39,476 nucleotides of DNA from Candidatus Omnitrophota bacterium (lineage in GTDB: Bacteria; Omnitrophota; Omnitrophia; Omnitrophales; Aquincolibacteriaceae): the NCBI GenBank assembly GCA_023247055.1, contig JAHFHF010000021.1, positions 1 through 39,476 on the forward strand, in the 5' to 3' direction. Positions 14,223 through 26,609 of the stretch are shown here, one piece after another. Under the pieces are notes generated by a model. The model was not told where the DNA came from, ran no database searches, and was given only the letters and a program-made list of their open reading frames with translations. The position numbers and the translations under genes are program-made. Position 1 is the first letter of the stretch; the number at the start of each line of letters is the position of its first letter.

Positions 14223-15474
14223 AATCGGTATATTTGCGCAGCGCCTCGGGCAGTTCGATCGAGCCGTCCGCCTTTTGAAAATTTTCCATCAGGCACAACA
14301 CGATACGCGCAAGCGCCAATCCGGAGCCGTTCAGCGTATGCACAAACTCCATTTTCTTTGCGGCTTTCGAACGAAAACGGATATTAGCGCGGCGCGCCTG
14401 AAAATCGCTGAACCAGCTGCAGCTGGAAACTTCGAACCATTTGCCGGTGGCCGGCGCCCAGACTTCCAGGTCGTAGCATTTCGCGGCCGCAAAACTCATA
14501 TCGCCCGAACCTAAAAGCAAAACGCGGTAAGGCAATTCCAGCGCCTGCAAAACAGCTTCGGCTTCGCCGACAAGAAGTTCTAGTTCGGACAGCCCTTTGT
14601 CGGGATGGACAAATTTCACCATCTCGACTTTGTCAAACTGGTGCACGCGCGAAAGCCCGCGCGTGTCTTTGCCGTAGGAGCCGGCTTCGCGCCGGAAGCA
14701 CGGCGTATAGCCCGTGTACTTCACCGGCAAGTCTTCTTCATTTAAAACTTCGTTGCGCAAAAGATTGGTGATGGGCACTTCGGCCGTGGGAATCAAAAAA
14801 AGATCATCGTCTTTGAGCTTGTACATATCCTCTTCCATTTTGGGAAGCTGGCCCGTGCCTGTCATCGACGCACGGTTCACCAGCGCCGGGGCCCAAACTT
14901 CGGTATAGCCGTGTTTGCGCGTATGCAAATCAATCATAAAGTTGATCAGCCCGCGTTCAAGCCGCGCCCCGGCGCCTTTGTAAACCGGAAAACCAGAACC
15001 CGTAATTTTGCTACCCAAATCCATGGAGAGCCAGCCGTTTTGGGTGGCCAAATCGAGATGGTCTTTGGCTTTAAAGTCCAATTTCCGGGGGTCTCCCCAG
15101 CTTCGGACGACTTTATTGCCGGTTGGACCCGGGGCTATGGGCACGTCATAATGGGCAATATTTGGGATAGAATAGACTATTTTGTCTATTTTTAGTGAAA
15201 AATCTCCCACTTTAATGTCTAAATCGGTTATTTTTTGGGAAACAACCTTCATGGCGCTAATACGATCGTCGGCAGGTTGTCCGGACTTCTTTAAGCGGGC
15301 AATTTCTTCGCTGGCTTGGTTCTTCTGGGCCTTTAAGTCTTCGACTTCTTTGAGAAAAGCGCGGCGCTCTTGATCAAGAGCCAGCAGGTCATCCAAAGAA
15401 ATCTTGGAAAACTTGGCCTCGAGTCCCTTGCGGACCAGATCGGGATTTTCGCGGATCCATTTCAGATCAAGCAC
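14221..15474 (-). CDS. serS: Seryl-tRNA synthetase
   Basis: This class II aminoacyl-tRNA synthetase has 417 residues, a normal length. The N-terminal long coiled coil that grips the tRNA-Ser variable arm is visible (about residues 30-100, EVEDLKAQKNQASEEIARLK). The catalytic core has motif 2, TPCFRREAGSYGKDTRGLSR, with the class-defining Arg, and motif 3 near the C-terminus, TLNGSGLALARIVLCLMENF. It charges tRNA-Ser, and two serine tRNAs follow directly downstream. The start is a GTG at 15474 with GGGGAG seven bases upstream, 15 bases after gyrA, so it is probably transcribed with gyrBA. Confidence 0.97.
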   Translation of the reverse strand: MLDLKWIRENPDLVRKGLEAKFSKISLDDLLALDQERRAFLKEVEDLKAQKNQASEEIARLKKSGQPADDRISAMKVVSQKITDLDIKVGDFSLKIDKIVYSIPNIAHYDVPIAPGPTGNKVVRSWGDPRKLDFKAKDHLDLATQNGWLSMDLGSKITGSGFPVYKGAGARLERGLINFMIDLHTRKHGYTEVWAPALVNRASMTGTGQLPKMEEDMYKLKDDDLFLIPTAEVPITNLLRNEVLNEEDLPVKYTGYTPCFRREAGSYGKDTRGLSRVHQFDKVEMVKFVHPDKGLSELELLVGEAEAVLQALELPYRVLLLGSGDMSFAAAKCYDLEVWAPATGKWFEVSSCSWFSDFQARRANIRFRSKAAKKMEFVHTLNGSGLALARIVLCLMENFQKADGSIELPEALRKYTD

Positions 15475-15489
15475 AGCTTTGCTCCCCGC

Positions 15490-17979
15490 TTATTTCTTCT
15501 TTTCACTCAGGAGGTCGAGCTGCTTGTCGTCATCCTCTTCTTCGCTGGCCACAACACGCGCGGCCATGGCCACCTTATGGCCTTCTTTCAAGCGGATGAC
15601 ACGCACGCCTTGAGCGTTGCGGCCGGAGGTGCGGATTTGATTGACCGGGCAGCGTACGACCTGGCCCTTGGTGGTCACAAGAATGACTTCATCTTCATCC
15701 GCCACAGGCAGGACTTTGACCACGGGGCCGTTTTTCGGCGTGACCTTGAGATTGATCGTGCCCTTGCCGCCGCGCGATTGCAGGCGATATTCTTTGAAGG
15801 GCGTCTTTTTACCAAAGCCCAGCTCCGAGACGCTCAGCGCCGTGGCTTTCAAATCCACGACTTCCGCGGCAATGACTTCGTCGCCTTTCTCGAGCGACAT
15901 GCCGCGCACGCCGCCGGCCGTACGGCCCATTTCGCGCACCTGTTTTTCCGGAAAGCGAATGGCCTTGCCTTTGCGCGTGGCGATAAAAATCTCGTCATTG
16001 CCTTTTGTGATTTTGCAAGAAACGAGCTCGTCTTTGTCGCGCAGAGAGATCGCATTGATGCCGGTCGTGCGCGGACGCGAATACTGGATGAGATTGGTTT
16101 TCTTGATCACGCCGTTCTTCGTGACCATGACCACAAAACGTTTGTCGTCAAACTCTTTGACCTGCAGAAAACTCGAAATTCCCTCGTCTTGCGCAAGCGA
16201 GAGCAGGTTGACGATGGCCTTGCCCCGGGCCTGGCGCGAGGCTTCCGGAATCTGATAGGCTTTGCGCCAGTAAGCGCGGCCGCGATTGGTGAAAAACATA
16301 ATCGTATCGTGCGTGGAAGACAAAAACATGTGCTCGATAAAATCTTCGTCGTCGCGCATGCCCGCGCCGGTCACGCCTGAGCCGCCGCGCCTCTGCTTGC
16401 GGTAAGCGGACACGGGAATGCGCTTGATGTACCCCGCATTGGAAATCGTAATGATGACGTCTTCTTCCGCGATCAGGTCTTCGATATCGATCTCTTCTTC
16501 GGCCGCTACAATCTGCGTGCGGCGCTCATCGCCGTACTTTTCCACCATTTGCAGCGACTCATCCCGCACGATATCCAACTGTTTCTTGCGGCTTTTCAAG
16601 ATACCCTGCAGGTATTCGATGCGTTTCAGAAGCGCGAGATATTCTTCTTCGATTTTGTTGCGTTCCAGCGCCGTCAAACGCTGGAGCTGCATTTCAAGAA
16701 TCGCTTGGGCCTGCAGCGCGCTGAGTTTGAAACTCTCCATCAAACCTTCTTTGGCGGCCTCAGGGCTCTTGGAGGCGCGGATCAGCTTAATCACCTTGTC
16801 GAGATTGGCCTGTGCGATCTTGAGGCCTTCCAGGATGTGGGCGCGCGCTTCGGCTTTATCAAGTTCAAAGCGGGCGCGCCGGATAACGACCTGCACGCGG
16901 AACTCGACAAAATGTTCGAGCATTTGTTTGATGTTGAGCACGCGCGGCTGCCCATCCACCAACGCGAGCATGATGACACCGAAGGTGTCCTGCATCTGGG
17001 TGTGCTTATAAAGCTGGTTGAGCACGACCTGGGCGATCGCATCTTTTTTAAGTTCGATCACGATGCGCATGCCGTCGCGGTCGGACTCATCGCGAATATC
17101 GTGAATGCCTTCAACTTTTTTGTTTTCAACCAAAGCCACAATCGACGTAATCAGGTTGGTCTTATTCACCTGATAAGGGATTTCCGTGATAATGATGGCT
17201 TCGCGTTTATCGCTGGTTTCGATGGCCGCCTTGGCACGGATCACGATGCGGCCGCGGCCCTTTTCCTGCATGCTGCGGATGCCATCGCGCCCGAGAATGA
17301 GTCCGCCTGTCGGAAAATCCGGGCCTTTGATGGTCTTGCCGATTTCTTTGACCGTGATGGCGGGATTTTCAATCAAGGCCAGAATCGCGTTGACCACTTC
17401 TTTCATGTTATGCGGCGGAATGTTTGTGGCCATGCCGACGGCAATGCCGCTCGACCCATTGACCAAAAGATTGGGAATCGCAGATGGCAGGACCAGCGGC
17501 TCCTCGAGTGATTCGTCAAAATTCGGCGTAAAATCCACCGTATTTTTATCAATATCATTTAAAAGTTCGGCGCTGACGGAGGCCAGGCGCGCTTCCGTGT
17601 AACGCATGGCGGCCGCGCGGTCTCCGTCAACCGAACCAAAGTTTCCCTGCCCGTCCACCAGCGGGTAACGCAGCGAAAAGTCTTGCACCATGCGTACCAG
17701 CGTGTCATAAACGGCCGTGTCGCCGTGCGGATGGTATTTACCCAGCACTTCACCGACGATACGGGCGGATTTTTTATAGGGTTTACTGTGCGCAAGGCCG
17801 AGTTCATTCATCGCGAAAAGAATGCGGCGGTGCACGGGCTTAAGGCCGTCGCGCACATCGGGCAGGGCGCGGCCCACGATGACGGACATGGCGTAGTCGA
17901 TGTAAGACTCTTTCATTTCGTCTTCAATCGGACGCGGCAGAACCCGTTCGTTCATCGAATAGAGATTCTCATCAGCCAT
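15490..17979 (-). CDS. gyrA: DNA gyrase subunit A
   Basis: This 829-residue type IIA topoisomerase subunit has its catalytic tyrosine at Tyr127 in [11 protein letters not shown]. The quinolone-resistance-determining loop reads [17 protein letters not shown], with Thr88 at the site of E. coli Ser83 and Asp92 at that of Asp87. The C-terminal beta-pinwheel domain has a GyrA-box, QRRGGSG, which separates it from ParC. An acidic tail ([19 protein letters not shown]) ends the protein, as in other gyrases. Together with GyrB it introduces negative supercoils. It starts 28 bases after gyrB. No topoisomerase IV genes are in the window. Confidence 0.97.
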   Translation of the reverse strand: MADENLYSMNERVLPRPIEDEMKESYIDYAMSVIVGRALPDVRDGLKPVHRRILFAMNELGLAHSKPYKKSARIVGEVLGKYHPHGDTAVYDTLVRMVQDFSLRYPLVDGQGNFGSVDGDRAAAMRYTEARLASVSAELLNDIDKNTVDFTPNFDESLEEPLVLPSAIPNLLVNGSSGIAVGMATNIPPHNMKEVVNAILALIENPAITVKEIGKTIKGPDFPTGGLILGRDGIRSMQEKGRGRIVIRAKAAIETSDKREAIIITEIPYQVNKTNLITSIVALVENKKVEGIHDIRDESDRDGMRIVIELKKDAIAQVVLNQLYKHTQMQDTFGVIMLALVDGQPRVLNIKQMLEHFVEFRVQVVIRRARFELDKAEARAHILEGLKIAQANLDKVIKLIRASKSPEAAKEGLMESFKLSALQAQAILEMQLQRLTALERNKIEEEYLALLKRIEYLQGILKSRKKQLDIVRDESLQMVEKYGDERRTQIVAAEEEIDIEDLIAEEDVIITISNAGYIKRIPVSAYRKQRRGGSGVTGAGMRDDEDFIEHMFLSSTHDTIMFFTNRGRAYWRKAYQIPEASRQARGKAIVNLLSLAQDEGISSFLQVKEFDDKRFVVMVTKNGVIKKTNLIQYSRPRTTGINAISLRDKDELVSCKITKGNDEIFIATRKGKAIRFPEKQVREMGRTAGGVRGMSLEKGDEVIAAEVVDLKATALSVSELGFGKKTPFKEYRLQSRGGKGTINLKVTPKNGPVVKVLPVADEDEVILVTTKGQVVRCPVNQIRTSGRNAQGVRVIRLKEGHKVAMAARVVASEEEDDDKQLDLLSEKKK

Positions 17980-18007
17980 ATTTTTTCCTTTTTTAGCGCT
18001 TGTGTTT

Positions 18008-20856
<2,849 letters not shown>

Positions 20857-20933
20857 AGTGAGTTTAGATCCCTGCCAAAAGCATGCGGGGATGACGCGTT
20901 ACCGCGCTCGAAGATGACAGCAGACAATAGCCG

Positions 20934-22034
20934 TCAATTAAGCTGCATAGGCATAATAACGTACAAATACCCATCTTTGCCCTTGACCAGCCCCGGCTTG
21001 TCCGGATCCGTCAAGCAAAAGTCGAAACTTTCCACGTCCATGTTTTTCAAAACATCGGCCATATAGTGCGGGTTAAAACCGATCGCCATTTCTTTACCAT
21101 CAACAGTCGCGTTAATTTCTTCTTTCGACTCGCCCATATTGGGAGACCTTGACGAGATTAGGACTTTATTTTTAAGAAAGTCCAGTTTGATGGCCGGCGC
21201 CTCCGGTGAAGTCAAAAGCGAGGCGCGCCGCACGGATTGCAAAAACTCTTCGCGGTTAAGGTTCGACTTAAGTTTTTCTTCTTTCGGAATCACTTGTTCG
21301 TAGTTGGGGAAATTCCCTTCGATTAAGCGCGAAACCACATACGTATCGCCGATTTGAAACACAACCTGATTTTTAGCAGGGATTACATTAACAGTTCCCT
21401 CCCATGCTAAATTTTTACTGATCTCATACAGCGCTTTCGCAGGTATGATCATTTCGCAGGATTGTTTGTTTTTATTTTCAAATTCTTTTTCAATATAAGC
21501 TAGCCGGCGGCCATCCGTTGCCACCAACCGGACTTTATTTCCTTTCACATAAAATAAAACCCCATTTAAAACATAGCGGGTCTCATCGCTTGAGCTTGCA
21601 AAGAGCGTCAACGATAATCCATCCTTAAGCATCGCCTGCTCAAGCTGGATTGAATTTTCTTCTTTAAATTCGGGAAGTTTTGGAAAATCTTCTTTGGGCA
21701 GCCCCATGATTTTAAAATAAGCTTTGCCGGATTTAATACCAACCGTGTTGTTTTTTGCCACAGAAATTTCAACTTCCCCTTCTGCTAATTCTCTTACGAT
21801 ATCCTGAAGTTTTTTAGAAGGGACAGTGATACTGCCGTCTTTAATCACTTCCGCCGGAACTTTGGTGGAAATCCCAACTTCAAGATCAGTAGCAACCACC
21901 TGGAGTTCATTATTCCCGTGGGTTTCCAAAAGAAGATTGGCTAAAATGGGCAGCGTCGCGGTCTTTGATCCTGCAATACCACCCACAGCCGTTAACGCTT
22001 TTACCAAAGCACTTTTCAACACCTTGATTTCCAT
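20934..22034 (-). CDS. dnaN: DNA polymerase III beta subunit (sliding clamp)
   Basis: This clamp protein has 366 residues, exactly the usual length, built from three similar domains. Recognisable segments are GSKTATLPILANLLLET near the N-terminus, LVATDGRRLAYIEKEF in the middle, and the C-terminal LTDPDKPGLVKGKDGYLYVI followed by MPMQLN. As a dimer it encircles DNA and tethers polymerase III and other partners. A GAGAGGG ribosome binding site lies before the ATG. It is 126 bases downstream of dnaA. Confidence 0.97.
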   Translation of the reverse strand: MEIKVLKSALVKALTAVGGIAGSKTATLPILANLLLETHGNNELQVVATDLEVGISTKVPAEVIKDGSITVPSKKLQDIVRELAEGEVEISVAKNNTVGIKSGKAYFKIMGLPKEDFPKLPEFKEENSIQLEQAMLKDGLSLTLFASSSDETRYVLNGVLFYVKGNKVRLVATDGRRLAYIEKEFENKNKQSCEMIIPAKALYEISKNLAWEGTVNVIPAKNQVVFQIGDTYVVSRLIEGNFPNYEQVIPKEEKLKSNLNREEFLQSVRRASLLTSPEAPAIKLDFLKNKVLISSRSPNMGESKEEINATVDGKEMAIGFNPHYMADVLKNMDVESFDFCLTDPDKPGLVKGKDGYLYVIMPMQLN

Positions 22035-22160
22035 GGTCTAGCCCTCTCTAAAAGTTAATTATAAAACTAGTCTTAGTTGTATTAAGTCTTGTGGATTTGT
22101 TGAAAACTATCGTAACATAAATAATCAAAACAAGTTAGGTTGTTTATAACCCTGGGATAA

Positions 22161-23573
22161 CTAGCGCCCTCTTTTCAACAGATCTTGAATTTCCTCAACA
22201 CGCCTGCGAAACGTGACATCCTGCCCGATATCGCGCTCCATTTTTTGACAGGAGTGTAACACGGTTGTGTGATCGCGGCCGCCGAAAAACTGGCCAATTT
22301 CAGGCAAGGAATGCCCTGTCATGGTTCGGATCAGGTACATGGCGATTTGACGCGGCAAAACCACCGACTTGGTCCGGCTTTTGGAGCGAAGGTCGGAAAC
22401 ATGGAGATTAAAAAACTCCGCCACAGCATGCTGAATTTGATCCATGTTGATTTTTTTCTCTTCTTCTTTCAGAGAGTCTTTCAGAATGTCTTGGGCCCGG
22501 ATTAGGGTTAAAGGCGCGCCCGTGAGCGAGCAATAAGCCACAACGCGGATCAAAGCGCCTTCGAGCTCACGGATGTTAGATTTGATTTTACTCGCAATGA
22601 AATAAGACACGTCATCAGGCACGCAGACGGTTTCTTTTTCCATTTTCTTTTTCAAAATAGCCACGCGCGTTTCAAAATCCGGCGGTTGGATGTCGGTAAC
22701 CAGCCCCCAGCCAAAACGCGAGACAAGGCGCTCTTCCAGGCCCGGAATGTCCTTCGGAGGGCGGTCACTTGAGACCACAATTTGTTTATGCGCATCGTAG
22801 AGCGTATTGAAGGTATGGAAAAACTCTTCCTGCGTGGCTTCTTTTTCCGCAATAAAATGGATGTCGTCAATCAACAGAAGGTCAAGATTGCGGTATTTGT
22901 TCCGGAATTCCTGCGTCGTGCGTTTTTGAATCGAAGTAATCAGATGGTTGGTGAATTTTTCACTCGAAATATAAAGGACTTTGAAGGCCGGATTTTTACG
23001 CTTGATTTCATGCGCGACCGACTGCATCAGATGGGTCTTGCCCAAGCCCACCGGCCCGTAAATAAAAAGAGGATTGTAATTGCGGGCAGGCGCATCGACG
23101 ACGGCCATGGCCGCGGCATGCGCAAACCGGTTTCCCGGGCCAATCACAAAATGGTCGAAGGTGTAACTCTTGTTCAGATCAATCGTTGCGGTTATCTGCA
23201 GGGCTGGAGCCTCCGGTTCTTCAGGGAAGGCTGGCGCCGCTTCCGGAGAGCGGACTATTTCTGTGACTTGATAGCGAATTTCGCGCTCAGCGGTTCCAGG
23301 CGCAAGGGCGCGTAAGGCCTCGAGCAACAGGCCTTCATAATGATTTTTCAGCCAAAGCCCGTAATAATTGTCAGGCACGCCCAGCGTCAGCGAAGAGGGG
23401 CCGGCCGCGAGGCAGCGAACCGAGCCAAACCAGGTTTTAAAGGCCTGCTCGCTCAACTCTTTAGCGAGGAATTCTTTGACCTTTTCCCAAACCCACGCCG
23501 GGTCTGTTTCTGTCAACAGCGCGGGTTCAGTGATGGGCATGGAAGGCAAGGCTGTCTTTAAAGGGTTTTCCAC
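22161..23573 (-). CDS. dnaA: Chromosomal replication initiator DnaA
   Basis: This 470-residue initiator has all four domains. Domain I (about 24-95) has WVWEKVKEFLAKELSEQAFKTWF. A Glu/Pro/Ala-rich linker (about 108-125) is domain II. Domain III, the AAA+ core, shows Walker A GPVGLGKTHL (173-182) and Walker B DLLLIDDIHF (231-240). Domain IV ends the protein with the signature GGRDHTTVLHSC that binds the DnaA box. The Walker A loop has Pro where Gly is usual (GGVGLGKTH). The GTG at 23573 is used; an ATG 11 codons later is an alternative, and neither has a clear ribosome binding site. The start overlaps a DnaA-box-like TTTTCCACA, hinting at autoregulation. Confidence 0.96.
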   Translation of the reverse strand: MENPLKTALPSMPITEPALLTETDPAWVWEKVKEFLAKELSEQAFKTWFGSVRCLAAGPSSLTLGVPDNYYGLWLKNHYEGLLLEALRALAPGTAEREIRYQVTEIVRSPEAAPAFPEEPEAPALQITATIDLNKSYTFDHFVIGPGNRFAHAAAMAVVDAPARNYNPLFIYGPVGLGKTHLMQSVAHEIKRKNPAFKVLYISSEKFTNHLITSIQKRTTQEFRNKYRNLDLLLIDDIHFIAEKEATQEEFFHTFNTLYDAHKQIVVSSDRPPKDIPGLEERLVSRFGWGLVTDIQPPDFETRVAILKKKMEKETVCVPDDVSYFIASKIKSNIRELEGALIRVVAYCSLTGAPLTLIRAQDILKDSLKEEEKKINMDQIQHAVAEFFNLHVSDLRSKSRTKSVVLPRQIAMYLIRTMTGHSLPEIGQFFGGRDHTTVLHSCQKMERDIGQDVTFRRRVEEIQDLLKRGR

Positions 23574-24013
23574 AGATAAAACACAGGGTTTAACAGCTTA
23601 TCCTAAGGAAGTTCAAAGGTTTTTAATTGGCTATGTTGTGGCGAAAGTGCAGTGAAATAGAAGCACAGGTTTTGCACAGTTATGCACAGGAAAAGCACAA
23701 GGCCAACAGGCTATTTTTTAGAGTTTGAAACGCCCCTGAATTGAGGAGCAGGGTATTTTACTCTGGAACCCTAAAAAGTCCACGGGTTTTTAAATGAGGT
23801 GAGGGCTTGCGGCCAAATTTATTCAGCGCGCCTTGCTGTAGCGGCCAGGCAGCGTTCCGCGCCGAGGATGAAGATCGACGGCTGTGTTAACACGCGGCCC
23901 AGCGCTTGAACTGGAAAGCAGAAAGTTTTTTTAAAGAGCATTGGCAGGGCGCTTATTTTTCTCTATAATCCCTGTTTTCTCTGCTAGGACAAATTCTGTG
24001 AAAGGAACATCCC
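23574..24013. other. oriC: Candidate replication origin (oriC) between dnaA and rpmH
   Basis: This 440-base gap without genes separates two divergent blocks of genes. A perfect DnaA box, TTATGCACA, is at 23680-23688, one-mismatch boxes are TTTTGCACA (23670-23678) and TTTTCCACA (23566-23574), and four GCACA motifs start at 23663, 23674, 23684 and 23695. A TGTGTTAACA-type inverted motif lies near 23900, and the rpmH promoter is at the right end. AT-rich stretches near 23610-23640 and 23710-23800 could serve as the unwinding region. Direct proof is not possible from sequence alone. Confidence 0.7.
23941..23969 (+). promoter_or_regulatory. Sigma-70-type promoter of rpmH operon
   Basis: TTGGCA (23941-23946) and TATAAT (23964-23969) are separated by exactly 17 bases, one mismatch from consensus in total. 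Transcription would begin near 23976, about 38 bases before the rpmH start. Confidence 0.85.
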
Positions 24014-24151
24014 GTGAAAAGAACGTATCAGCCCTCCAAGCGCAAGCGCCGCAATAAGCACGGCTACCGCGCCCGCATTGCCACCAAGGGCGGACGCAAA
24101 GTGTTAAAACGCCGCAGGCTCAAGGGCCGCAAGCGTCTGACGCCGGTTTAA
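24014..24151 (+). CDS. rpmH: Ribosomal protein L34
   Basis: This 45-residue, very basic protein reads [18 protein letters not shown], then [15 protein letters not shown] and [10 protein letters not shown], a full match to L34 of the large ribosomal subunit. It begins with GTG at 24014, with AAAGGA eight bases upstream. The gene is too short for many gene callers but is unmistakable, and its position next to rnpA and dnaA is the classical origin order. Confidence 0.97.
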   Translation: MKRTYQPSKRKRRNKHGYRARIATKGGRKVLKRRRLKGRKRLTPV

Positions 24152-24162
24152 CTGTTTAGCTT

Positions 24163-24543
24163 ATGACGGACCAGCGCTTGCCCCGCAGCCAGCGCGTCAA
24201 AAAACCCAACTCCTTTACAGCCGCCATCCGGCGGGGCCGGTTTTTGCGCGGCACGCTTTTGAATGCGTGGCTGATCCGGCAGGAGGATTGCGGCATGCCC
24301 GGCGCTGCTGCGGGCAAACCTGCGATTGGAATTATGGTCAGCCGCAAAGTCCACTTGCGGGCCGTCAAACGAAATTTGTGGAAACGGCGCATCCGTGAAG
24401 CGTTCCGGCGCAACCAGAACCGTTTAAAACCCGGATGGGCGCTTGTGGTGCAGGCCCGCAAGCAGGCCGCCATTCCGTCTTATCAAGAAATCGAAAAGGA
24501 ATTGCTGCTATTATGTCAGAGCGCAAAAATTTTAGCGGATTAA
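24163..24543 (+). CDS. rnpA: Ribonuclease P protein component
   Basis: This 126-residue basic protein has the RNR signature RAVKRNLWKRRIREAFRRN, preceded by IGIMVSRKVHL, the core of the RNase P protein fold, which helps RNase P RNA process tRNA 5' ends. The N-terminal segment LPRSQRVKKPNSFTAAIRRG matches the family's usual start. It starts 11 bases after rpmH and overlaps yidD by 31 bases. Confidence 0.95.
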   Translation: MTDQRLPRSQRVKKPNSFTAAIRRGRFLRGTLLNAWLIRQEDCGMPGAAAGKPAIGIMVSRKVHLRAVKRNLWKRRIREAFRRNQNRLKPGWALVVQARKQAAIPSYQEIEKELLLLCQSAKILAD

Positions 24544-24767
24544 AAGTTCTCACAAGCGCCGCGATTTTTATGATTCAGGTTTACCGGGCTTCGATTTCGC
24601 CGTTGCTGGGACCGTGCTGCCGTTTTTATCCAAGTTGTTCCGACTACGCCCAGCAGGCCTTGCGCACGCGCGGGCTTTTAAGCGGACTTTTTTTGGCCGC
24701 AAAACGTTTACTAAAATGCCAACCGTTTCATCCTGGGGGAATCGATGTCCTTGAAGCAAGAACCTGA
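24513..24767 (+). CDS. yidD: Membrane protein insertion efficiency factor YidD
   Basis: This 84-residue protein carries the YidD pattern: IFMIQVYRASISPLLGPCCR, FYPSCSDYAQQAL and the final KCQPFHPGGIDVL. The start is taken at ATG 24513; a longer open frame from 24435 is only a shadow of rnpA. It overlaps both rnpA and yidC, so the three genes are translationally linked. YidD is a small membrane-associated helper of YidC. Confidence 0.93.
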   Translation: MSERKNFSGLKVLTSAAIFMIQVYRASISPLLGPCCRFYPSCSDYAQQALRTRGLLSGLFLAAKRLLKCQPFHPGGIDVLEART

Positions 24768-26436
24768 ACTCGGCAAAAATTTTTGGCTGGCCATGCTTTT
24801 ATCCATGCTGGTTTTAATCGGCTATCCCTATTTCATGGCGCGGTTTGCGCCCAAGCCCATGGTGCCGCCGGCCGGGCAAGACGCCAGGCCTTCTGCAGAA
24901 ATTCCCGCGCTTCCAAACAGTCCAGCGATGAATGCTGCGCCGGGCGCGAGCCCCTACGCCCCTGCTGAGCAGGCCGCGCAGCTGGTACCTGCCCAAGCGC
25001 CGCAATTTTTTGATTATGAAAGCCCGAATTACAAAATTCGTTTTTCCAGCCGCGGCGGAACGGTTCTTTATCTCGAACAGCGCGGCAAAACCGGCCCGCA
25101 GGCGCACCGCACGGTGTTTTTTTCGCGCGAAGATAACAGCGCGGGCACGCTTGGAATCCGCCTTGCGCATGAGCCGGCGGACCTGATCAATACGGTTTTC
25201 GAAATGAAGACTCCGGAGCCCGGAGCCAACCGCGTCGAATTTGTTTATGAGAAACCCGCCGAATACCGTCTTACAAAAACTTTTATTCTCAGCCGGGAAG
25301 CGCCTGTGATCCATGTGGAAGTTGCCGTGGAAAATCTTTCCCCATACGAAAAGCACTACCCGCTGGAATTGGCATACAACATGGACTACGATCCGGACGC
25401 GAAAGCGGACCTGCGTTTTAACGAGGCGATTGCCGCCGGAGAAAAAATCGAGACTGCGAAGGCGGACAAGATCGTGAAGAAAGGTTTTTTTGCGGTCAAG
25501 CCCGCCTTGTGGGCGGGGCTGGCAAAAAAATATTATATCCTCGCAGTGCGGCCGGAATGGAAGATCGTGGCCGTAGAAGCGCGCGGCATGTCCGGCGAAG
25601 CGACGATGAACGGCCTCTTGCGCATGGAGCCGCTGACGCTCGCCGCGGGCGAGCGTCAGACCCGCAAATTTCTGGTGTACGCGGGGCCGCAGCATTATGA
25701 AAGCCTGAAACAAACAGGGGCCGGGTTCGAAGCTTATTTCTCGCGCGGATTTTTGGGTGTTTTTAAAGTCTGGCTGCTGCTGGCGCTGAAATTTTTATAC
25801 GGTTATGTGCTCAATTACGGCTGGAGCATCATTATTCTCACGGTTTTGATCAAGATTCTTTTTGCCCCCATTACGCACATCAGTTTCGAGTCTCAGCGCA
25901 AGATGCAGGCCATTCAGCCGAAAATGAAATCGCTGCAGGAGCGCTATAAGGGCAACGCTGAAAAACTGCACAAAGAAACCATGGCGCTTTTCAAGCGCAA
26001 CCGCGTCAATCCCATGGCCGGCTGCCTGCCCATGCTGATTCAGATGCCGGTGCTGATTGCGATGTATCAACTGCTTTCGGAAGCGATCGAACTGCAAGGC
26101 GCGCCCTTTCTGGGCTGGATGCACGATCTTTCCCGGCCGGATCATCTCTTTACCTTGCCGTTCACGATTCCTGTTTTAGGATGGGAGACATTCAACCTTC
26201 TGCCTTTTATCATGATCGGATCACAGTACGGCTTTCAAAAAATCATGCCCCAACCATCCTCGTCTCCGGACCAGGCCATGGTTTTCAAATTCATGCCGCT
26301 GATGTTCGGATTCATTTGTTACAACATGCCTTCCGGCTTGGTGCTCTACTGGTCTCTGCAAAACGTGCTGTCGATTGCGCACCATCTGTTTGTCAGCCGC
26401 GTGCCTGTAATTCTGCATCACGAAGACAAAGACTAA
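24745..26436 (+). CDS. yidC: Membrane protein insertase YidC
   Basis: This 563-residue protein has an N-terminal membrane helix (NFWLAMLLSMLVLIGYPYFM), a Pro/Ala-rich linker, a large periplasmic beta domain (about 85-320, beginning FFDYESPNYKIRFSSRGG) and the conserved C-terminal core of membrane helices from about residue 340 (WSIIILTVLIKILFAPITH, then MQAIQPKMKSLQERYKGNAE). The large periplasmic domain is the Gram-negative type. It inserts membrane proteins with or without Sec. A GGGGGAA ribosome binding site precedes the ATG, which lies inside yidD. Confidence 0.96.
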   Translation: MSLKQEPELGKNFWLAMLLSMLVLIGYPYFMARFAPKPMVPPAGQDARPSAEIPALPNSPAMNAAPGASPYAPAEQAAQLVPAQAPQFFDYESPNYKIRFSSRGGTVLYLEQRGKTGPQAHRTVFFSREDNSAGTLGIRLAHEPADLINTVFEMKTPEPGANRVEFVYEKPAEYRLTKTFILSREAPVIHVEVAVENLSPYEKHYPLELAYNMDYDPDAKADLRFNEAIAAGEKIETAKADKIVKKGFFAVKPALWAGLAKKYYILAVRPEWKIVAVEARGMSGEATMNGLLRMEPLTLAAGERQTRKFLVYAGPQHYESLKQTGAGFEAYFSRGFLGVFKVWLLLALKFLYGYVLNYGWSIIILTVLIKILFAPITHISFESQRKMQAIQPKMKSLQERYKGNAEKLHKETMALFKRNRVNPMAGCLPMLIQMPVLIAMYQLLSEAIELQGAPFLGWMHDLSRPDHLFTLPFTIPVLGWETFNLLPFIMIGSQYGFQKIMPQPSSSPDQAMVFKFMPLMFGFICYNMPSGLVLYWSLQNVLSIAHHLFVSRVPVILHHEDKD

Positions 26437-26471
26437 AAGCGGCTTCTGTAGTTGCCGCTCTAATCACCGCC

Positions 26472-26559
26472 TCGTCATTGCGGGGAGTCCCGCAGCTTTT
26501 CGCGGGACGACGCGGCAATCTCGAACCTTGAGATTGCTTCGCTTCGTTCGCAATGACGA
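26472..26559. repeat. Dispersed palindromic repeat between yidC and mnmG
   Basis: Outer arms TCGTCATTGCG (26472-26482) and CGCAATGACGA (26549-26559) are perfect inverted repeats. Inside are two more stems: GTCCCGC/GCGGGAC (26487-26493 and 26502-26508) and GCAATCTC/GAGATTGC (26515-26522 and 26530-26537). The sequence type (GTCATTGCG...GCAATCTC...GATTGCTTCGC) is a well-known dispersed repeat found in many unrelated bacterial genomes. It is non-coding. Confidence 0.85.
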
Positions 26560-26609
26560 ATAAAAATATAAACTCCTGTCATTGAAGTGGAACATTCCCA
26601 AAAAATCCA

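Noticed and set aside
22035..22160. Possible second origin element between dnaA and dnaN
   Set aside because: The gap is AT-rich but only a weak DnaA-box-like motif (TGTGGATTT, two mismatches) was seen, too little to call.
24435..24512. N-terminal extension of yidD
   Set aside because: The extra 26 residues lie inside rnpA and do not match YidD; the ATG at 24513 gives the normal family start.
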